Of a DNA stretch of 64,000 nucleotides, positions 10,391-21,225 are shown in pieces (position 1 is the stretch's first letter; each line of letters starts with the position of its first letter). A program made the position numbers and the translations under genes. The stretch spans positions 1,612,001 through 1,676,000 of the forward strand of contig JACONQ010000018.1 in assembly GCA_014281115.1 (NCBI GenBank), in the 5' to 3' direction. The DNA comes from Laburnicola sp. R22_1 (taxonomy: Eukaryota; Ascomycota; Dothideomycetes; Pleosporales; Didymosphaeriaceae). Under the pieces are notes generated by a model that was not told the DNA's origin, ran no database searches, and was given only the letters and a program-made list of their open reading frames with translations.

Positions 10391-12506
10391 CTGTGTCCGT
10401 GCACTCAACGCCCGGATTCAGTCAACGCCCCGCTGAACACCATAGCAGCTTAACTAAAATAAGGCTGCAGAGCCACACAAAATCGCTATTATTACGAGAT
10501 TTTGTAGTAGAGTACTATTTTGATGCTTGCGATTCACCTGTGCTACTTATATTTACTTGGAAGCTTAACGTTGCGGCTGTGCCGCGTGGTCTTAGGTGGA
10601 GCTGCTGATGCGGCACCTGAAGCCTCCTGAGTAGTTATAGTATTAACTACGCGTTTCTAACACTTGTTGCTCTGTATAGATGGCTGCGAGGCCTTTCTCT
10701 TACCCTTTTGGGTAGATTGTAGAGCTTTTGCATCGTCGCGAGCTTCTCTCTGGCGAGCACGCTCTGCTGCCTTCTCAGCCTTCTCCTTCTCCTTGGCTAC
10801 CTTGGCTGCCTCCCTCGCCACACGCTTCTCCTCTGCAATTTTCTCCTTGCATAGCTTAGCTGCCTTCTTTAACTTAGCCTTCTTAGCTTTTTGAAGCTTC
10901 TACTCCTTCTCCTCTTGTTCCTTTACAGACTGACGTACGCGAGCCTCCCTAACCTTCCTTGGTGACCAGAAAACCGCCCCCCCATAGTACTCTTGACGTT
11001 GTTGCAGATCTAGAGGTTTTCCCTTCTTCTTGTGCTTCTTTTTTGTAGTAAGAGCCTCTCTTAACCCAGCAATCTTATGGTGAAGTAACTTATTTTGAAC
11101 TGAGATGTGGTGGAGTGAGCGGCTAAGCTTCTGCGCGTCCTTACTACTCTGATCTTCTACTGCGGATCGTACAAGGCGGTCTAGTTTACGCCAGTTAGAT
11201 CCGCTGAGTACTGACGTAGAGCTCTCTCGCGATTCCTGCTTATCTAGGGTAGTGTTGGTGAACCTTTTGAGTATAACCTCTGGGTTGAATGGTGATATGC
11301 CTGTTGCTTTAAAAGACTTAAGTATCGTCTCCTCCTTAAAAGAGCTTGTCCAGGCCTCCCAGAATAGAGGGAAGAAGTCCCCTTTCTTAATAGGGAGGAG
11401 TCCCTGGCTCTGGTGGAGGTGATCTGATAGCTCCTTTGAGTACGCAGTTGATAGAGGCTTAAATAGAACTATATTAAGTGGCTGAAGCGTGTGGGTTGAA
11501 TGAGGGGGGAAGATGGCTAGGAGTATCCTGTTACGGTCGCAATAGTCGATAAAATCCATAGTAACGTGAGATCTATGGCCATCAAGGATGAGTAACCGGT
11601 AAGACCGTCGAGCTTTTGCCTTGGTGTAGCGATTAAACACCTATTTAAGCCAGGCAAGGCCGATATCGTTGTTTGTCCAGCCTGAAGGCGACGAGGAAAT
11701 GTGTACTAAGTGCTCTCCTGCCTTGATATCCTCTACCTAGCTTGATTGTATAGCCTTGTTGGTAGCCTAATAGATGAGGCTTGGCGGCAAGGCTGATCTA
11801 TCAGCGCAAACACACGCTAGGAGGGTAATCCATTCACGAGAGCCATCTTGGAGAGATGCTATAACCTCCTTATTCTCCCACATTCGTCTGCTGAACACTC
11901 GTTTTGATCGGCTAGTGATACTAATTAAGAAGCCTTTTTCATCCATATTATACGTGTGACGAGGCTCGATGTCATATTCCTTGATTTTGGCACCCAGGAG
12001 ATCAAAATACAGGCTGTATTTATCCCCTGAGTCGGCTTGGTGGCGATTGCTGTCCATACCAGCTGCCCATCGAGAGATTAGATGGATGTTGTGTCGGTTG
12101 ATGAAGCGAGTAACCCAGCTCTCGCTCACTGGCTCCTTGGCTATTGTTGACGCGAAATTTCGTATTATCTCTCTTGTGGGTGGCAAGTGACGCGCTGTAA
12201 GCCCTTCAATGTATTGTACAAGCTCCTGCTCTTGTTGGGGACTGAGTTTCCGTCGGTTAATAAACCCCGCAGTTGCACGCGTCGTTTGAATCGCTTGGTG
12301 CCTTCGCGACAGCGTACTTCGATCAACGCCACGCTTGCTAGCGATCTTAGTATAAGAGAAAGATTCTTCTGACCTTAGCGATTCTATTTCTTTAATTGCA
12401 GCCTCAATTGAGCTCATATTGGTGGCGTTATGGCGTGTTGAAATTTGGGGTGGTTTGCGTTCAGCGGGGCGTTGACTGAATCCGGGCGTTGAGTGCACGG
12501 ACACAG
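10391..12506 (-). mobile_element. Fot1-like Tc1/mariner transposon nested in copy A
   Basis: A 2116-bp element with near-perfect inverted repeats of ~48 bp (start CTGTGTCCGTGCACTCAACG; same sequence inverted at 12459-12506), flanked by TA at 10389-10390 and 12507-12508. I set the ends by aligning the terminal repeats with those of the relatives at 52274 and 54399, where C-A-G-T-C-A-A-C-G lies at the same distance from the tip. It contains one transposase frame on the minus strand, inactivated by stops. Confidence 0.88.
10543..12417 (-). pseudogene. Fot1-like (DDE_1) transposase, RIP-inactivated
   Basis: A 1875-bp frame from the ATG at 12415-12417 to a stop at 10543 encodes a Tc1/mariner pogo-Fot1 transposase. 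In order it has an N-terminal helix-turn-helix (S-Y-T-K-I-A-S-K-R-G-V-D-R-S-T-L), a CENP-B/Tc5-type second HTH, the DDE_1 core with N-M-D-E-K-G-F and I-L-D-G-H-R-S-H, a Lys/Arg-rich coiled tail and a terminal V-K-L-P-S-K-Y-K motif. The third catalytic Asp in the H-T-L-Q-P-L-D motif is Asn here. In-frame TAG codons replace Gln or Trp, at least five in total (for example 11641-11643 and 10900-10902), all explicable by CpA-to-TpA change. There are no indels relative to the two relatives at 52-56 kb. Confidence 0.88.
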
Positions 12507-12620
12507 TACAAGCGAGCTGCGAATACAAGCGAGCTGCGAACCCCACTAAGTCTCTAAGCCTTTCGCAGCATATAAATTCACAACGCATTAATATTCTATT
12601 AATATAATAGCTATCCTAAA

Positions 12621-14282
12621 TCAAGCAGTATCTATAGAAGCCTTCTTACACGTGCGCGAGTTGTGCCCAGGCTCCCTACAGCGCCTGCAGCGCGCAGAAG
12701 CCTGCCGGCTCGCAACTAACTACGCCTTGCCTTGCCGTATTTCTCCCTCTAGTTGCTGCTCAACAGCCTTTTAAGCAATAATATCCTCTCCCTCTGCCTT
12801 TAATAGAGTGCCTCGCTTTTAGATCCGCTTCTTTTTACGCTATTTACGCGTTGTAGCTGCCTTATTTACCCTTTATAGAGTAGCTATCTCCTTGCGTATA
12901 AGCACTATTAAATGCGCCATTCTCTTAGCGCCTCTTATAAGCTAATTAAGCGACTGGATAACTAAGGTAGGAGAGGATCTCTAATACCTTCGAATCCGCT
13001 TACAAACTAGAGTTAACTAAGCGCCTAGCTTGCGTGCGTTGCTTAGTGTTGCAGACTCCCATAGGGCCTCTAGTAGGGCTGCTGGCGCTAGCGCTAGCGA
13101 CGGTGTACGAAGCTTAATATCAAGCTTTAAGAGCACTGCCTCTAAATTGTGTGGAACTAGTCCAGAGCCTTAAAAGCTTGCGCAGATATTCTCCTTTATA
13201 ATTAACTAGTTGTAGGCGGCGCGAAAGGCTAGTAGAAACTTAAGCTTAGTAATATAGTTGATATAGTTGCGTATTAGGCCCTCAACCTGGCGCCCATACG
13301 CCCGCTTCAACGGCGAGAAGCAGCCCATGTTAAGTGGCTATAGGAGGTGTGACAAATGTGGTGGCATACATAGGGTATAGATCTTGTTCTCCCCACAGAT
13401 CTCCTAGAATTCGAGTGAGTTGTGGCTCTCATAGCCGTTAAGTATCAGGAGCTAACGCGCGCCTACTCTACGCTCTACTATATGCTTAATAAAGTGCTGT
13501 AGCCAGGCAACACTAAGCTTATTTGTAGTCCACCTATTGTCGCTAAGACTAATAGTCCAGTCACCTGGTATATCGTCGCCCTCGTACTAGGCCAAGAGGT
13601 AGTACTTGCCAGCGAAGATGACAAAGGGCAGGATTGCCCACCCAGCAGCGTTAATTCTGTAGATCGTTGTCACCCACTCACAATTACCTGGCTGGATCGC
13701 TTTTGGCCAACCACGTCTCTCTAAGCCTATAACAACTAGCTGGGAGGATATCTTGCCTATTAGAAAGCCAGTCTCGTTGAAGTTAAAGGTGTCCTCATCA
13801 CAGATACCGTAGGTGGCCTTTGTACGTGCTACTAGCTCAAACCAGGCCTGTATAGCCATTAGGTCCTCGCAGAGGGCTCGCTGTCGATCGTAGGCTCGAT
13901 TAAATCGCGTTGTGAGGCTGTCTGTTCGCTTAACAAAGTTTCTAGGCCACTGCTAGCCAACGTGGCCTGCGCTACGCTCAGCGAGCAGCTTATTCGCCAT
14001 ATCTCGTACAGCACCTAGAGTAGGCGCAAAGCCTCGCAAATCTAGGTTAAGTATATGCTCAATAATAACCTCCTCTTCTAGCTTGGTAAGCTTCTTTGAT
14101 TTAGGCTCACAATTGCGTCGCGCAGTAGTTCTAGCGCGTCGGCTGCGAAGCGTGCTTTTAGGAACGTTAAACGTCGCTGCAGCGCGATTAACGCTCTGGA
14201 TCTAATTCTGATTAATAGCTAAGATAGCTAGGGAGACATCTGCTTTGTTATAGGGCAATCGAATAAGTGTTGGTTAAGCCAT
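12621..14282 (-). pseudogene. Pogo-like DDE_1 transposase with C-terminal zinc knuckle (copy A), inactivated
   Basis: A 1662-bp frame from the ATG at 14280-14282 to a TGA at 12621, with many in-frame stops. The longest open part, 13587-13859, carries F-N-E-T-G-F-L-I-G-K and G-W-P-K-A-I-Q, the start of the DDE_1 integrase core. An N-terminal HTH (V-P-K-S-T-L-R-S-R-R) precedes it. The C-terminus reads C-R-R-C-R-E-P-G-H-N-S-R-T-C, a CX2CX4HX4C zinc knuckle. It has exactly the same length as copy B (50269-51930), so decay was by substitution. Most stops sit where CAG or TGG would be expected. Confidence 0.85.
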
Positions 14283-14611
14283 TGTACTTGATAGGTGACG
14301 CGTCGTAGAAAGTTGATGGGGTTCGCAGCTCACTTGTATTCGCAGCTCGCTTGTAAACACGTTAGATAAAACAATAAGGCTACCTAGGCAGCAAAACAAA
14401 ACAAGGGAAAATGAAGAAGAAAGATGCTTTGTAAGTTTGTATACAAACACCAGCCGCCTAACCCCCTAAATACCCACCGACCCACCCATCTATCTATCCT
14501 ACACAACATATCAAACACCATCCCATCTTATCCCACCCATCCTATACCATCCAAAAAAAAGTTTTAGACGTCAACCCCCACTCCACCCCCCCACAACGCC
14601 GCTGCTCCCTC

Positions 14612-16196
14612 TCAACTCCCCCCCTTCTTCCGCTCCCGCACCCTCGACCCAATACTCTCCGTCTCACTCGCCCTCACCCCCTTATCCACCACCGCCATCG
14701 GCTCCCCATTAATCAGCACCTTCGGCGTCCCATTCCCCCCCTCACCCCCCTTGTTCTCCTTCCTCTCCTTCGCCCCCCTCTTCTCCTTCTTCGCCCCCTC
14801 CTCCTCGCCCTCACTATCCTCATACTCACTCCGATCATCATCCGCCGTACTATACCGAATAAAGCGATACGCAATCCTACAAATCAAAAACCACCAAAAC
14901 AAATTAACAAGCTGCAGACTCGCGAGCAGCGCAAAGCTAATCACCTGCGAGAGGAGGCACTTGTACTGCTGCGTTTCCCAGTTGAGCTCGTAGGGGCCGA
15001 CGGTCTGGAACTCGGTGAGGATCGAGTAGAGGATGCGGAGGTTGACGTAGTGCCGGAGGTAGCCCCAGACGCACATGAAGACGAAGAAGTAGGGGCCTGT
15101 GATGGGCGAGTTGAGGTAGTTGAGGACTTTGGAGGTCTGTGGAGAGAGAGAGAGCGTTCGTTAGCGAGATGTGGTAATTAGAGTGGTGGGAGGGGGAGGG
15201 GGAGTGAGGCTCACAGCGAGGAAGAAGTCCGAAATGTCCATGGTGATGTACACGGCTAGCCCCATGTACGTGAAGTGGAATCTATAACTGCACCAGATCA
15301 ACGTCAAGGTGATGAAATGGTGGGCCACGAATTCCTTGAAGTCCTTGCGCGGCTTCTCCAGGCCGAGGAGCAGCACAATCATCTGCTGCGCCCAGTAGCT
15401 CGCTTGCAGCAGGTAGTAGGCTTTGAAGATGCCCTCGTGCGTCTTGTGCGGGAACCCCTCGTACATGCCCCTCGTGTTGAAGTACCACACGGGCGTCCGG
15501 CTCATGACGTAGACGCCAAACGGCCCGTAGACGCTAAAGTACATGGCCGTGTAGAACTGCTCCATGAAGCGGCTCTGCTTGGCGCGGCTCTTGATGCCGC
15601 AGCGGATGGCGATGGGGCGGATGAGGCGCTGCATGAGGAACTCGCGCGTGAAGGAGAAGACGATGGTGTAGAAGGCGACAAAGGCGAAGTCGCGTGCGCC
15701 CTTGGCATATTGGATGGGTGCGGCGGGGTCTGCGCCCGGTGCGCGCGGCAGCGGGTACGAGAGGAAGAGGGCTGCGGACAGCGGGTTCGACGCCGTGGGG
15801 TAGACGAGGTAGAGCGAGACGACGAGGAGCGTCAGTGTGAGCGGGCCGACCCACGTGTGCCGCATGCATATGCGTTTGTATTTGACGAGCGCGCGCCGTA
15901 TCGAGCGCCGCTTCGATCGCCTGCCCGATTTCTCGCGCTGTCCACAACACAATTAGCCTTTTCTTTTCTGTTCTCTTCGCAACAGCACCACCGCGCACAC
16001 GTACAGTCGGCTCCGTCGGCGTCGCAGGCGGACTCCCCAGCGTGGCGAACGCAGGCGAACCCGTGTCGCCCGGCAGCTCAGCACCCAGCCCACCGCTCTT
16101 CCTCCGGCCCCCGCTCCTCACATTCGTCGTCTCCTGCACGTTCTTGACAAAGTGCTTCTGCAGCTCGGGGAAGGGCTCCACGCCTGCAGACGCCAT
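14612..16196 (-). CDS. LAG1: Ceramide synthase (TLC/Lag1 domain)
   Basis: Exons 16005-16196, 15215-15937 and 14612-15136 encode 479 residues. The introns are 67 nt and 78 nt, both phase 0 with GT/AG ends. The protein should N-acylate sphingoid bases with fatty acyl-CoA in the ER membrane to make (dihydro)ceramide. The TLC domain covers roughly residues 125-360. The Lag1p motif is clear: A-S-Y-W-A-Q-Q-M-I-V, then K-D-F-K-E-F-V-A-H-H with the two catalytic histidines near residue 267, then Y-I-T-M-D-I-S-D-F-F-L-A. Several transmembrane helices are visible. The C-terminus is an acidic then Lys/Glu-rich cytosolic tail, common in fungal Lag1/Lac1. I cannot say which of the fungal paralogues this is. 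Confidence 0.93.
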
Positions 16197-16636
16197 TTTG
16201 ATGCGCGCAAATGGTACGGGGAGGGGAGAATGCGTTTTGGGTGTTTTGGCGGCGGAGGCTCTGGTCGGGGCGGAGGTGAGCATTTTCGGAAAGGAGTCGT
16301 GCCAAGACGAGGGCGCCGTTCCTACGCTGATTTGCGCGTAGTGCTGACCATGGGTGGGTGAGACCATGTGACTTCGCCATTGCCGTGTCGACATCTGGAT
16401 ACTCAACATGAAAGCGCGAAAAATTGCCAACCATATCGAGCAGTTCATCTACAGGCATACACAGCTCCATACAAGCACAGCGGTATATCGATTACGCTTA
16501 TCATTACAGGAATCCACCTCGACATGTACTTTTACAACAGCTCCATTCACTCCACCTCCCTCAACCGACTGCCAGGCAACATCCCATTCTTCTGTTTCGG
16601 TACACCGCTCCTTATGTGCATCTGGTTGCCATTCGG
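16197..16636. other. Ceramide synthase promoter region
   Basis: This 440-bp gap between two minus-strand genes contains the 5' region of the ceramide synthase gene and the 3' end of the Vps38 gene. I see no clear motif in it. Confidence 0.5.
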
Positions 16637-18542
16637 TCAGGACTGCGTCCCTTGTTTATCACTGTTAGCACGTAGCTCCACTTTGGGCTTCGGCTCGTGG
16701 ACGCCAGTCCCCAGGCTGCTTGCCGTGTTCGTGCTGTCGCTGCTGCCTGCGCGAGAGAGAACGCCTTCCTGCCTCAGCAACCCCTTGATGCCACCGGCTT
16801 TACGCGCCGGCAGCTCGCCCTTTCCGGCCGTCGCCACGAAGAGTAGGTATTTGAGATTCGGCAGCGTGTGTCGGATATCGAGCGGGCGGAGTCCCAGCGA
16901 GTTGGAGAGTATTTCGATGTTTTTGTTTACGAGGAAAACGCCGTATTCGAACCGGTAGCGAACGACGCCTTTCATGAACAGCGGGTAGGTGCGGGGATTG
17001 CTTTGTTTCGTAGCGCTCAGTGCGAGAGGGTCGTCAATGGTCGATGTAGACCCGCTGACTTTGATGGGATATGGTAGGATAATGGAAAAATACAAAGATA
17101 AGAGGGACACCACGTCCGCGACGTAGCCCAAGGCTGCTGCCGTCACGTCCTCTTTGGCATCTTCGAATTCGCCGTTCGGTAAGGGTAGGCCACGTATTGT
17201 GAACAAGAGGGCCTTGCCAGGCACAGGCTCGATAGGGAATATCGTCTGCAAGTCCTGGCAGATTCTCCTCCGTTGTCCAGTGATGTCTTCCTGCGTCTGG
17301 GCTAGAACCTCTTTCGTGGCGTCAAAGCTCGTCTTTGCTTGCTCCAACTCTTTCTCCTCCTCGGATTCCGCTTCACGACCTTTACGAATGAGATCCCGCC
17401 GACGTTGGATGTTAGCCTTCAATTCGTCACGTTTTCGTCGCACCGAGTCCACGCGGCGTTTCTCGGCGACCACAGCAGCCTCGACCGTCTTCAGCCGCTC
17501 CTCCGCCTCGGGCACCTTTCCCACCACCTCAATAGCCTCCCTGTTATCTTTGAGTATTTTGTCAATTTCTTCGGCCAATCGATCCCGTGTCGCCAACGCG
17601 TCCTGGATGCAGTCGTCGAGCGTGTTCAATCGCATGATCGCACCGTATGACGAACTACTGAGCGTTTTCCCCTCGGGATGCTCCTTTGGAGGCGCAAGGT
17701 CATTGACACGCAACTCCTCTGCGACCGGCATATCGGTGAAACTAGTATAGATACCGTCCGTCATGTGGAAAAGAATGCAGTTTTGGGGCAGCGGGTGCTT
17801 GAATTTCCCCACTGACTTGCCGATGAAGTGAATCGACCCGAGATGGACGCAGAACCTAATCAGGTACCTCCAACCCTGGGTGCTCTCGTTCCTCGCCCAT
17901 ACTTTGACGGTGAGCCTGTCGAGCCGCGTAACGCCGGGACCGCATGATGCAAGGTCGAAGAAGCGAAAGTTGGGATTCATGGCCCTCTCGACGACCTCGG
18001 AGATGTAGATTGGTTCTTCCTGGCCATCGATGTGCAGCGTAAAGAAGGTGTCGGCCATGCGACTGTCCGTGATGTCTTCCAGCTTCTTCTGCCTGATCAG
18101 CGGGTTTGCGCCGGTCCATTCCAACGTGCTTCTTCTGCGGAGCCCCCGGAGCGTGTTAGGTCTCGTGGGCCGCTTGGGCGACTCTGGCTGCTGTGCGTGG
18201 CGATTGTTGCGCTGCGGAGCAGCTCTGCTGTCTTTCAGGTCGCTCGAGGACCGCGAATGGGCCAGTCCTCTGCTCTCGCGCAGGGCCAATGTCTTGGTCG
18301 GCGACTTGAGGGTGCTGGGGATGGCCTCATCGTCAATTGTCTTCCCGCGCGGGCGCGAGGGGGCGGGCGCGAGGGTCAGGTTGCGGATGGTGAGGCCTTG
18401 GAGGTGCCGGAGTTTGCGGTTCTGCTGCCCATCAGCCGCGCCGCTACAGAGACATCACATCGCAATTGCTCACACAAGGCAGCAGCCAGGGGCGCTCGCG
18501 CGGTGGTGGGGACGCATCCAAGTCGTCGGCGGCGGGAGCCAT
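16637..18542 (-). CDS. VPS38: Vps38/UVRAG, PI3-kinase complex II subunit
   Basis: Exon 1 is 18474-18542 and exon 2 is 16637-18421, with a 52-nt GTGAGC..CAG intron; the product is 617 residues. The short first exon ends R-P-W-L-L-P-C and joins N-R-K-L-R-H-L-Q-G-L-T-I-R-N-L, the conserved N-terminus of fungal UVRAG/Atg14-superfamily proteins; without it the frame has no ATG. A C2-like region (~140-270, with I-Y-I-S-E-V and V-K-V-W-A-R-N) is followed by a long charged coiled coil (~285-400), then a BARA2-like region with S-I-I-L-P-Y-P-I-K. The protein should join Vps34, Vps15 and Vps30/Atg6 to make PI3P on endosomes. Atg14 is the alternative assignment, but the C2 region favours Vps38. Confidence 0.85.
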
Positions 18543-18878
18543 GCTGTGCAGCTGGGTCTGGGTGCGGAGGACAAGGAAGCGAGCGACTTATTCGGCAGCT
18601 CCCCGGGGCAGCATAGCAGAAACAATAGACATGCACACAGTCAGAACGGCGCATGGTGCCATGTCACAGCAGGAAGCCGTCGAGAGAAAGCTGCTGCGGC
18701 GCGTGGAGCGGCCGCATTGGAGGAGCACGCGGACGCGGAAGCAGCAGCAGCAGAGCGGCGCCCCTGGTCCGTGCCGGTCCGTGCCTCGCTCGATCCAAGA
18801 ATTCCAATTCACATCTGCGCATCTCCGAAGAGCCCTCGCAGCGCCCGCAGCACCCCCAGCGCCCATTGGCATCCGACC
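18543..18878. promoter_or_regulatory. Divergent promoter shared by VPS38 and MHR1
   Basis: The 336 bp between the start codons of the two divergent genes must hold both promoters and 5' leaders. It is GC-rich, with no evident TATA box. Open frames crossing it are composition artefacts. Confidence 0.6.
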
Positions 18879-20448
18879 ATGCCGCGCAACCTGGCCAAGC
18901 TGCGCTTCAAGGCGCCCAAGCCGCCGACGCCGCTCAACCTCAGCAAGATCCACCCCGACAACCACGGCGCCCTCGAGAACCGGCTCCGCATCCACGTGCA
19001 GGAGCTCTCCAAGCCCACCACCCCCCTCAACCTGCAGAACGTCGTAGACCCGCGATGGAAGAAGCAGCCGGGCAAGAAGGCGCATAGGCTCGCCCGCAAG
19101 CCGCTCTCGGTCAAGGACCTGGTCGACCCGGCAGCCAAGGCGAAGCATGGCCAGATCATCTACGTCTTCGCCCACATCCGGACCGGCCAGGTCATCTACT
19201 CGCTCTCACAGCACCTCGATGTACGCCCGCATTGCATCCATCCCATCCATCCCTCCACATGTTAACCATGCCTAGACCTACCACCTCGACCAGCTCCCCT
19301 TCATCGGCAAGCACTCCAAGCCGCCCACCCTCCGGCCCGACGTCTGGAGACCCCACTGCGTCGTCACCTTCCCCTTCCCCGAGCAAGGCCTCCAAGCCTT
19401 CCGCAAGCTTCGCGAGTTCCGCATGCTGCACGAAACATCCTGGCAGAAGACCAACCCGGAATGGTTGAGGCTGGGGCCCAAGCAGCGGATGAAGAAAATC
19501 ATGGACCAAGTCGCAAACACCAGTGCTGATCTGGCCGCCGTCCTGAGCGCCCAGGAACGACAGGCCGAACTGATGCGGAAGAACATCGAGACGCGGGACA
19601 GTGCCGCTAAGAAGATCATGGCCTCAAAGTGGCCGGGCGTCCTTGAGCTGGCCAAGCGCTCGCTGGCGGAAGATAAAAAGGATGCAGAGAACCCCGAGTG
19701 GCTCGAACGCCAGATCGCGAGCCTCACGCGCCAGCTGGACTTGAAGAATAACCAGAATGAGGCGGACCAGAAGCGGATAAACGAGGCTAAACGGAGTCAC
19801 GAGATCCGCTTGAACAGGATCATGTCGGCGCGGAGGCGAGCCGAACAATACGAAAAGATGCAGTTGGAAGCCGAACCTGCCTCTCTACCCGGCGCCGAGG
19901 AGAAGCTGGCGAAGCTAAAGGAGGAGGCACAAGCGCTAGAAGCGAGACTCGCAGCTCCGTTTGTCCCACGAACGGCGAAGGAGCTGGCAAACGAGCAGGA
20001 CGACTTGAAGCAGCAACAGGCCGAAATCGCCAAGCTCGAGGCCGCCTTCGCAGCCAAGAAGCAGATCGACTCAGGAGACCACCCAATCGCCCGCTCCGTC
20101 CTGCCTCCTCACCTGCAAAAGACGCTCCCCCAGCCCTTCACCATGGACGTGGAGATCAAGTGGACGGATCTGCGCAACGCAGAGTACGCCGCTGGGAACT
20201 GGCCTGCGGCCGTCACGCACGACATTCTCGACTTGCACAGCGCGAGACAGGGTCTGCATTACTTGAGTGCGGAGCAGTATGCGCAGGCTGTTGAGGATGA
20301 GGTCCAGGGTATGATGAAGGAGCTGGAGAGGAAGCAGAGGGAGGAGGAGGGTGGAGTTGCTGGTGAAGTGGCGGGGGAGGAGGAGAAGACGGGCGTGTGG
20401 AAGTATATTCCTGAGGTTAGGAATCTGTTTAAGCGAGCGAGTGTTTGA
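18879..20448 (+). CDS. MHR1: Mhr1 / mitochondrial large-subunit protein mL67
   Basis: Two exons, 18879-19220 and 19276-20448, with a 55-nt GTACGC..TAG intron, encode 504 residues. The Mhr1 domain spans about residues 92-165: I-I-Y-V-F-A-H-I-R-T-G-Q-V-I-Y-S-L, then across the splice H-L-D-Q-L-P-F-I-G-K and W-R-P-H-C-V-V-T-F-P-F-P, then A-F-R-K-L-R-E-F-R-M-L-H-E. In yeast this protein works in mtDNA homologous pairing and is also mitoribosomal protein mL67. The start is the ATG at 18879, giving a basic N-terminus (M-P-R-N-L-A-K-L-R-F-K) suited to mitochondrial import. The C-terminal ~300 residues are charged coiled coil, longer than in yeast. Confidence 0.9.
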
Positions 20449-21225
20449 GCGGGCGGGGGTTTGTACGTGTTGGGTTGGGGTAAGATGGGGTTGGCTAGAG
20501 GTTGTTGTATGTATGTAGTATAGTGTATGTATTCGCCGCAGTGGGGGGTTGGTGTACAATACATGTAAACTTATCAGTTGGCAATGTCTGGTCGAATGGG
20601 TTCATGGCATCGCTTCCTCGCTCGCTCGCTCGTTTTTCTTTCCTACGGAGATATCTTTCTTTCTTTTCTTTTTTTGCACTTGCGGGATGGGAGATTGAGT
20701 TCTTGGGGGGTTCAAGTCCGTAGTTTAGAAGATGTAGATGTAGGGCTTGGATCTAGTGTCGTTATGTTGGAGTGTATCGAGAGAGAACGCAGAGAACGGT
20801 TCTATATTTGCTAGTAGATGTGGATGCAGAGCTGTGTACTACGCTATGCTACCTAGCTATCCACCTCCTCGTTTTATGTTCTATTGTTCCCCTCCTCTCT
20901 ATTCAGGTGAGCGAGGTAGCTGTAGCTGTAGCTGTAGCTAGCTATTAAGCTACGTGCTTCGTGTGCTTACTACAACTTCTGACTAAACGTACCCACCTAG
21001 CTAGTATCTAGTATCTCCCAGCACTACTCCGTTAAGGAGGGAATAACCGTAGTCCGTAGCGAGATTACTTCTCAAGAGGTGTATCATGGCACGTATTTCG
21101 AAAAAGGATTTCAAAAAAACGTAATTCATCGACTACATACCGACCTAACACCTTTCTACAGACACCAGCAAAACTCCGACCTACATCTAGACTCAACAAC
21201 GTCTACCCTCATACCCACGTCGCGC
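20449..21225. other. Convergent intergenic region
   Basis: This region lies between the 3' ends of MHR1 and the agmatinase-like gene. It contains a short AGCTGT-type repeat at ~20920-20945. A stretch resembling a tRNA B box at 20709 has no matching A box. I see no gene. Confidence 0.55.

Larger units (their letters stand above)
10376..14362 (-). mobile_element. Pogo/Fot1-like DNA transposon, copy A, interrupted by a nested element
   Basis: The element begins ACGTGTTTAC at 10376 and ends GTAAACACGT at 14362, flanked on both sides by TA (10374-10375 and 14363-14364), the usual Tc1/mariner target duplication. The ends carry a long imperfect inverted repeat that itself contains a tandem pair of TACAAGCGAGCTGCGAA-like units. 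A second transposon (10391-12506) is inserted about 13 bp inside the left end. Without that insert the element is ~1.86 kb, matching copy B at 50189-52051, which lies in the opposite orientation. Confidence 0.9.

Noticed and set aside
10664..10894. Hydrophobic 76-codon frame on the + strand
   Set aside because: It is antisense to the Lys/Glu/Ala-rich tail of the Fot1-like transposase, which makes a false Phe/Leu/Ser-rich reading.
15275..16147. 290-codon + strand frame
   Set aside because: Antisense to the GC-rich ceramide synthase exons; no domain.
18376..18654. Alternative N-terminal frame near VPS38
   Set aside because: A different frame from the conserved R-K-L-R-H-L-Q-G sequence. The short exon at 18474-18542 plus a 52-nt intron explains the locus better.
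20709..20719. GGTTCAAGTCC, a match to a tRNA B box
   Set aside because: No A box or acceptor stem lies at the right distance, and no cloverleaf can be formed.
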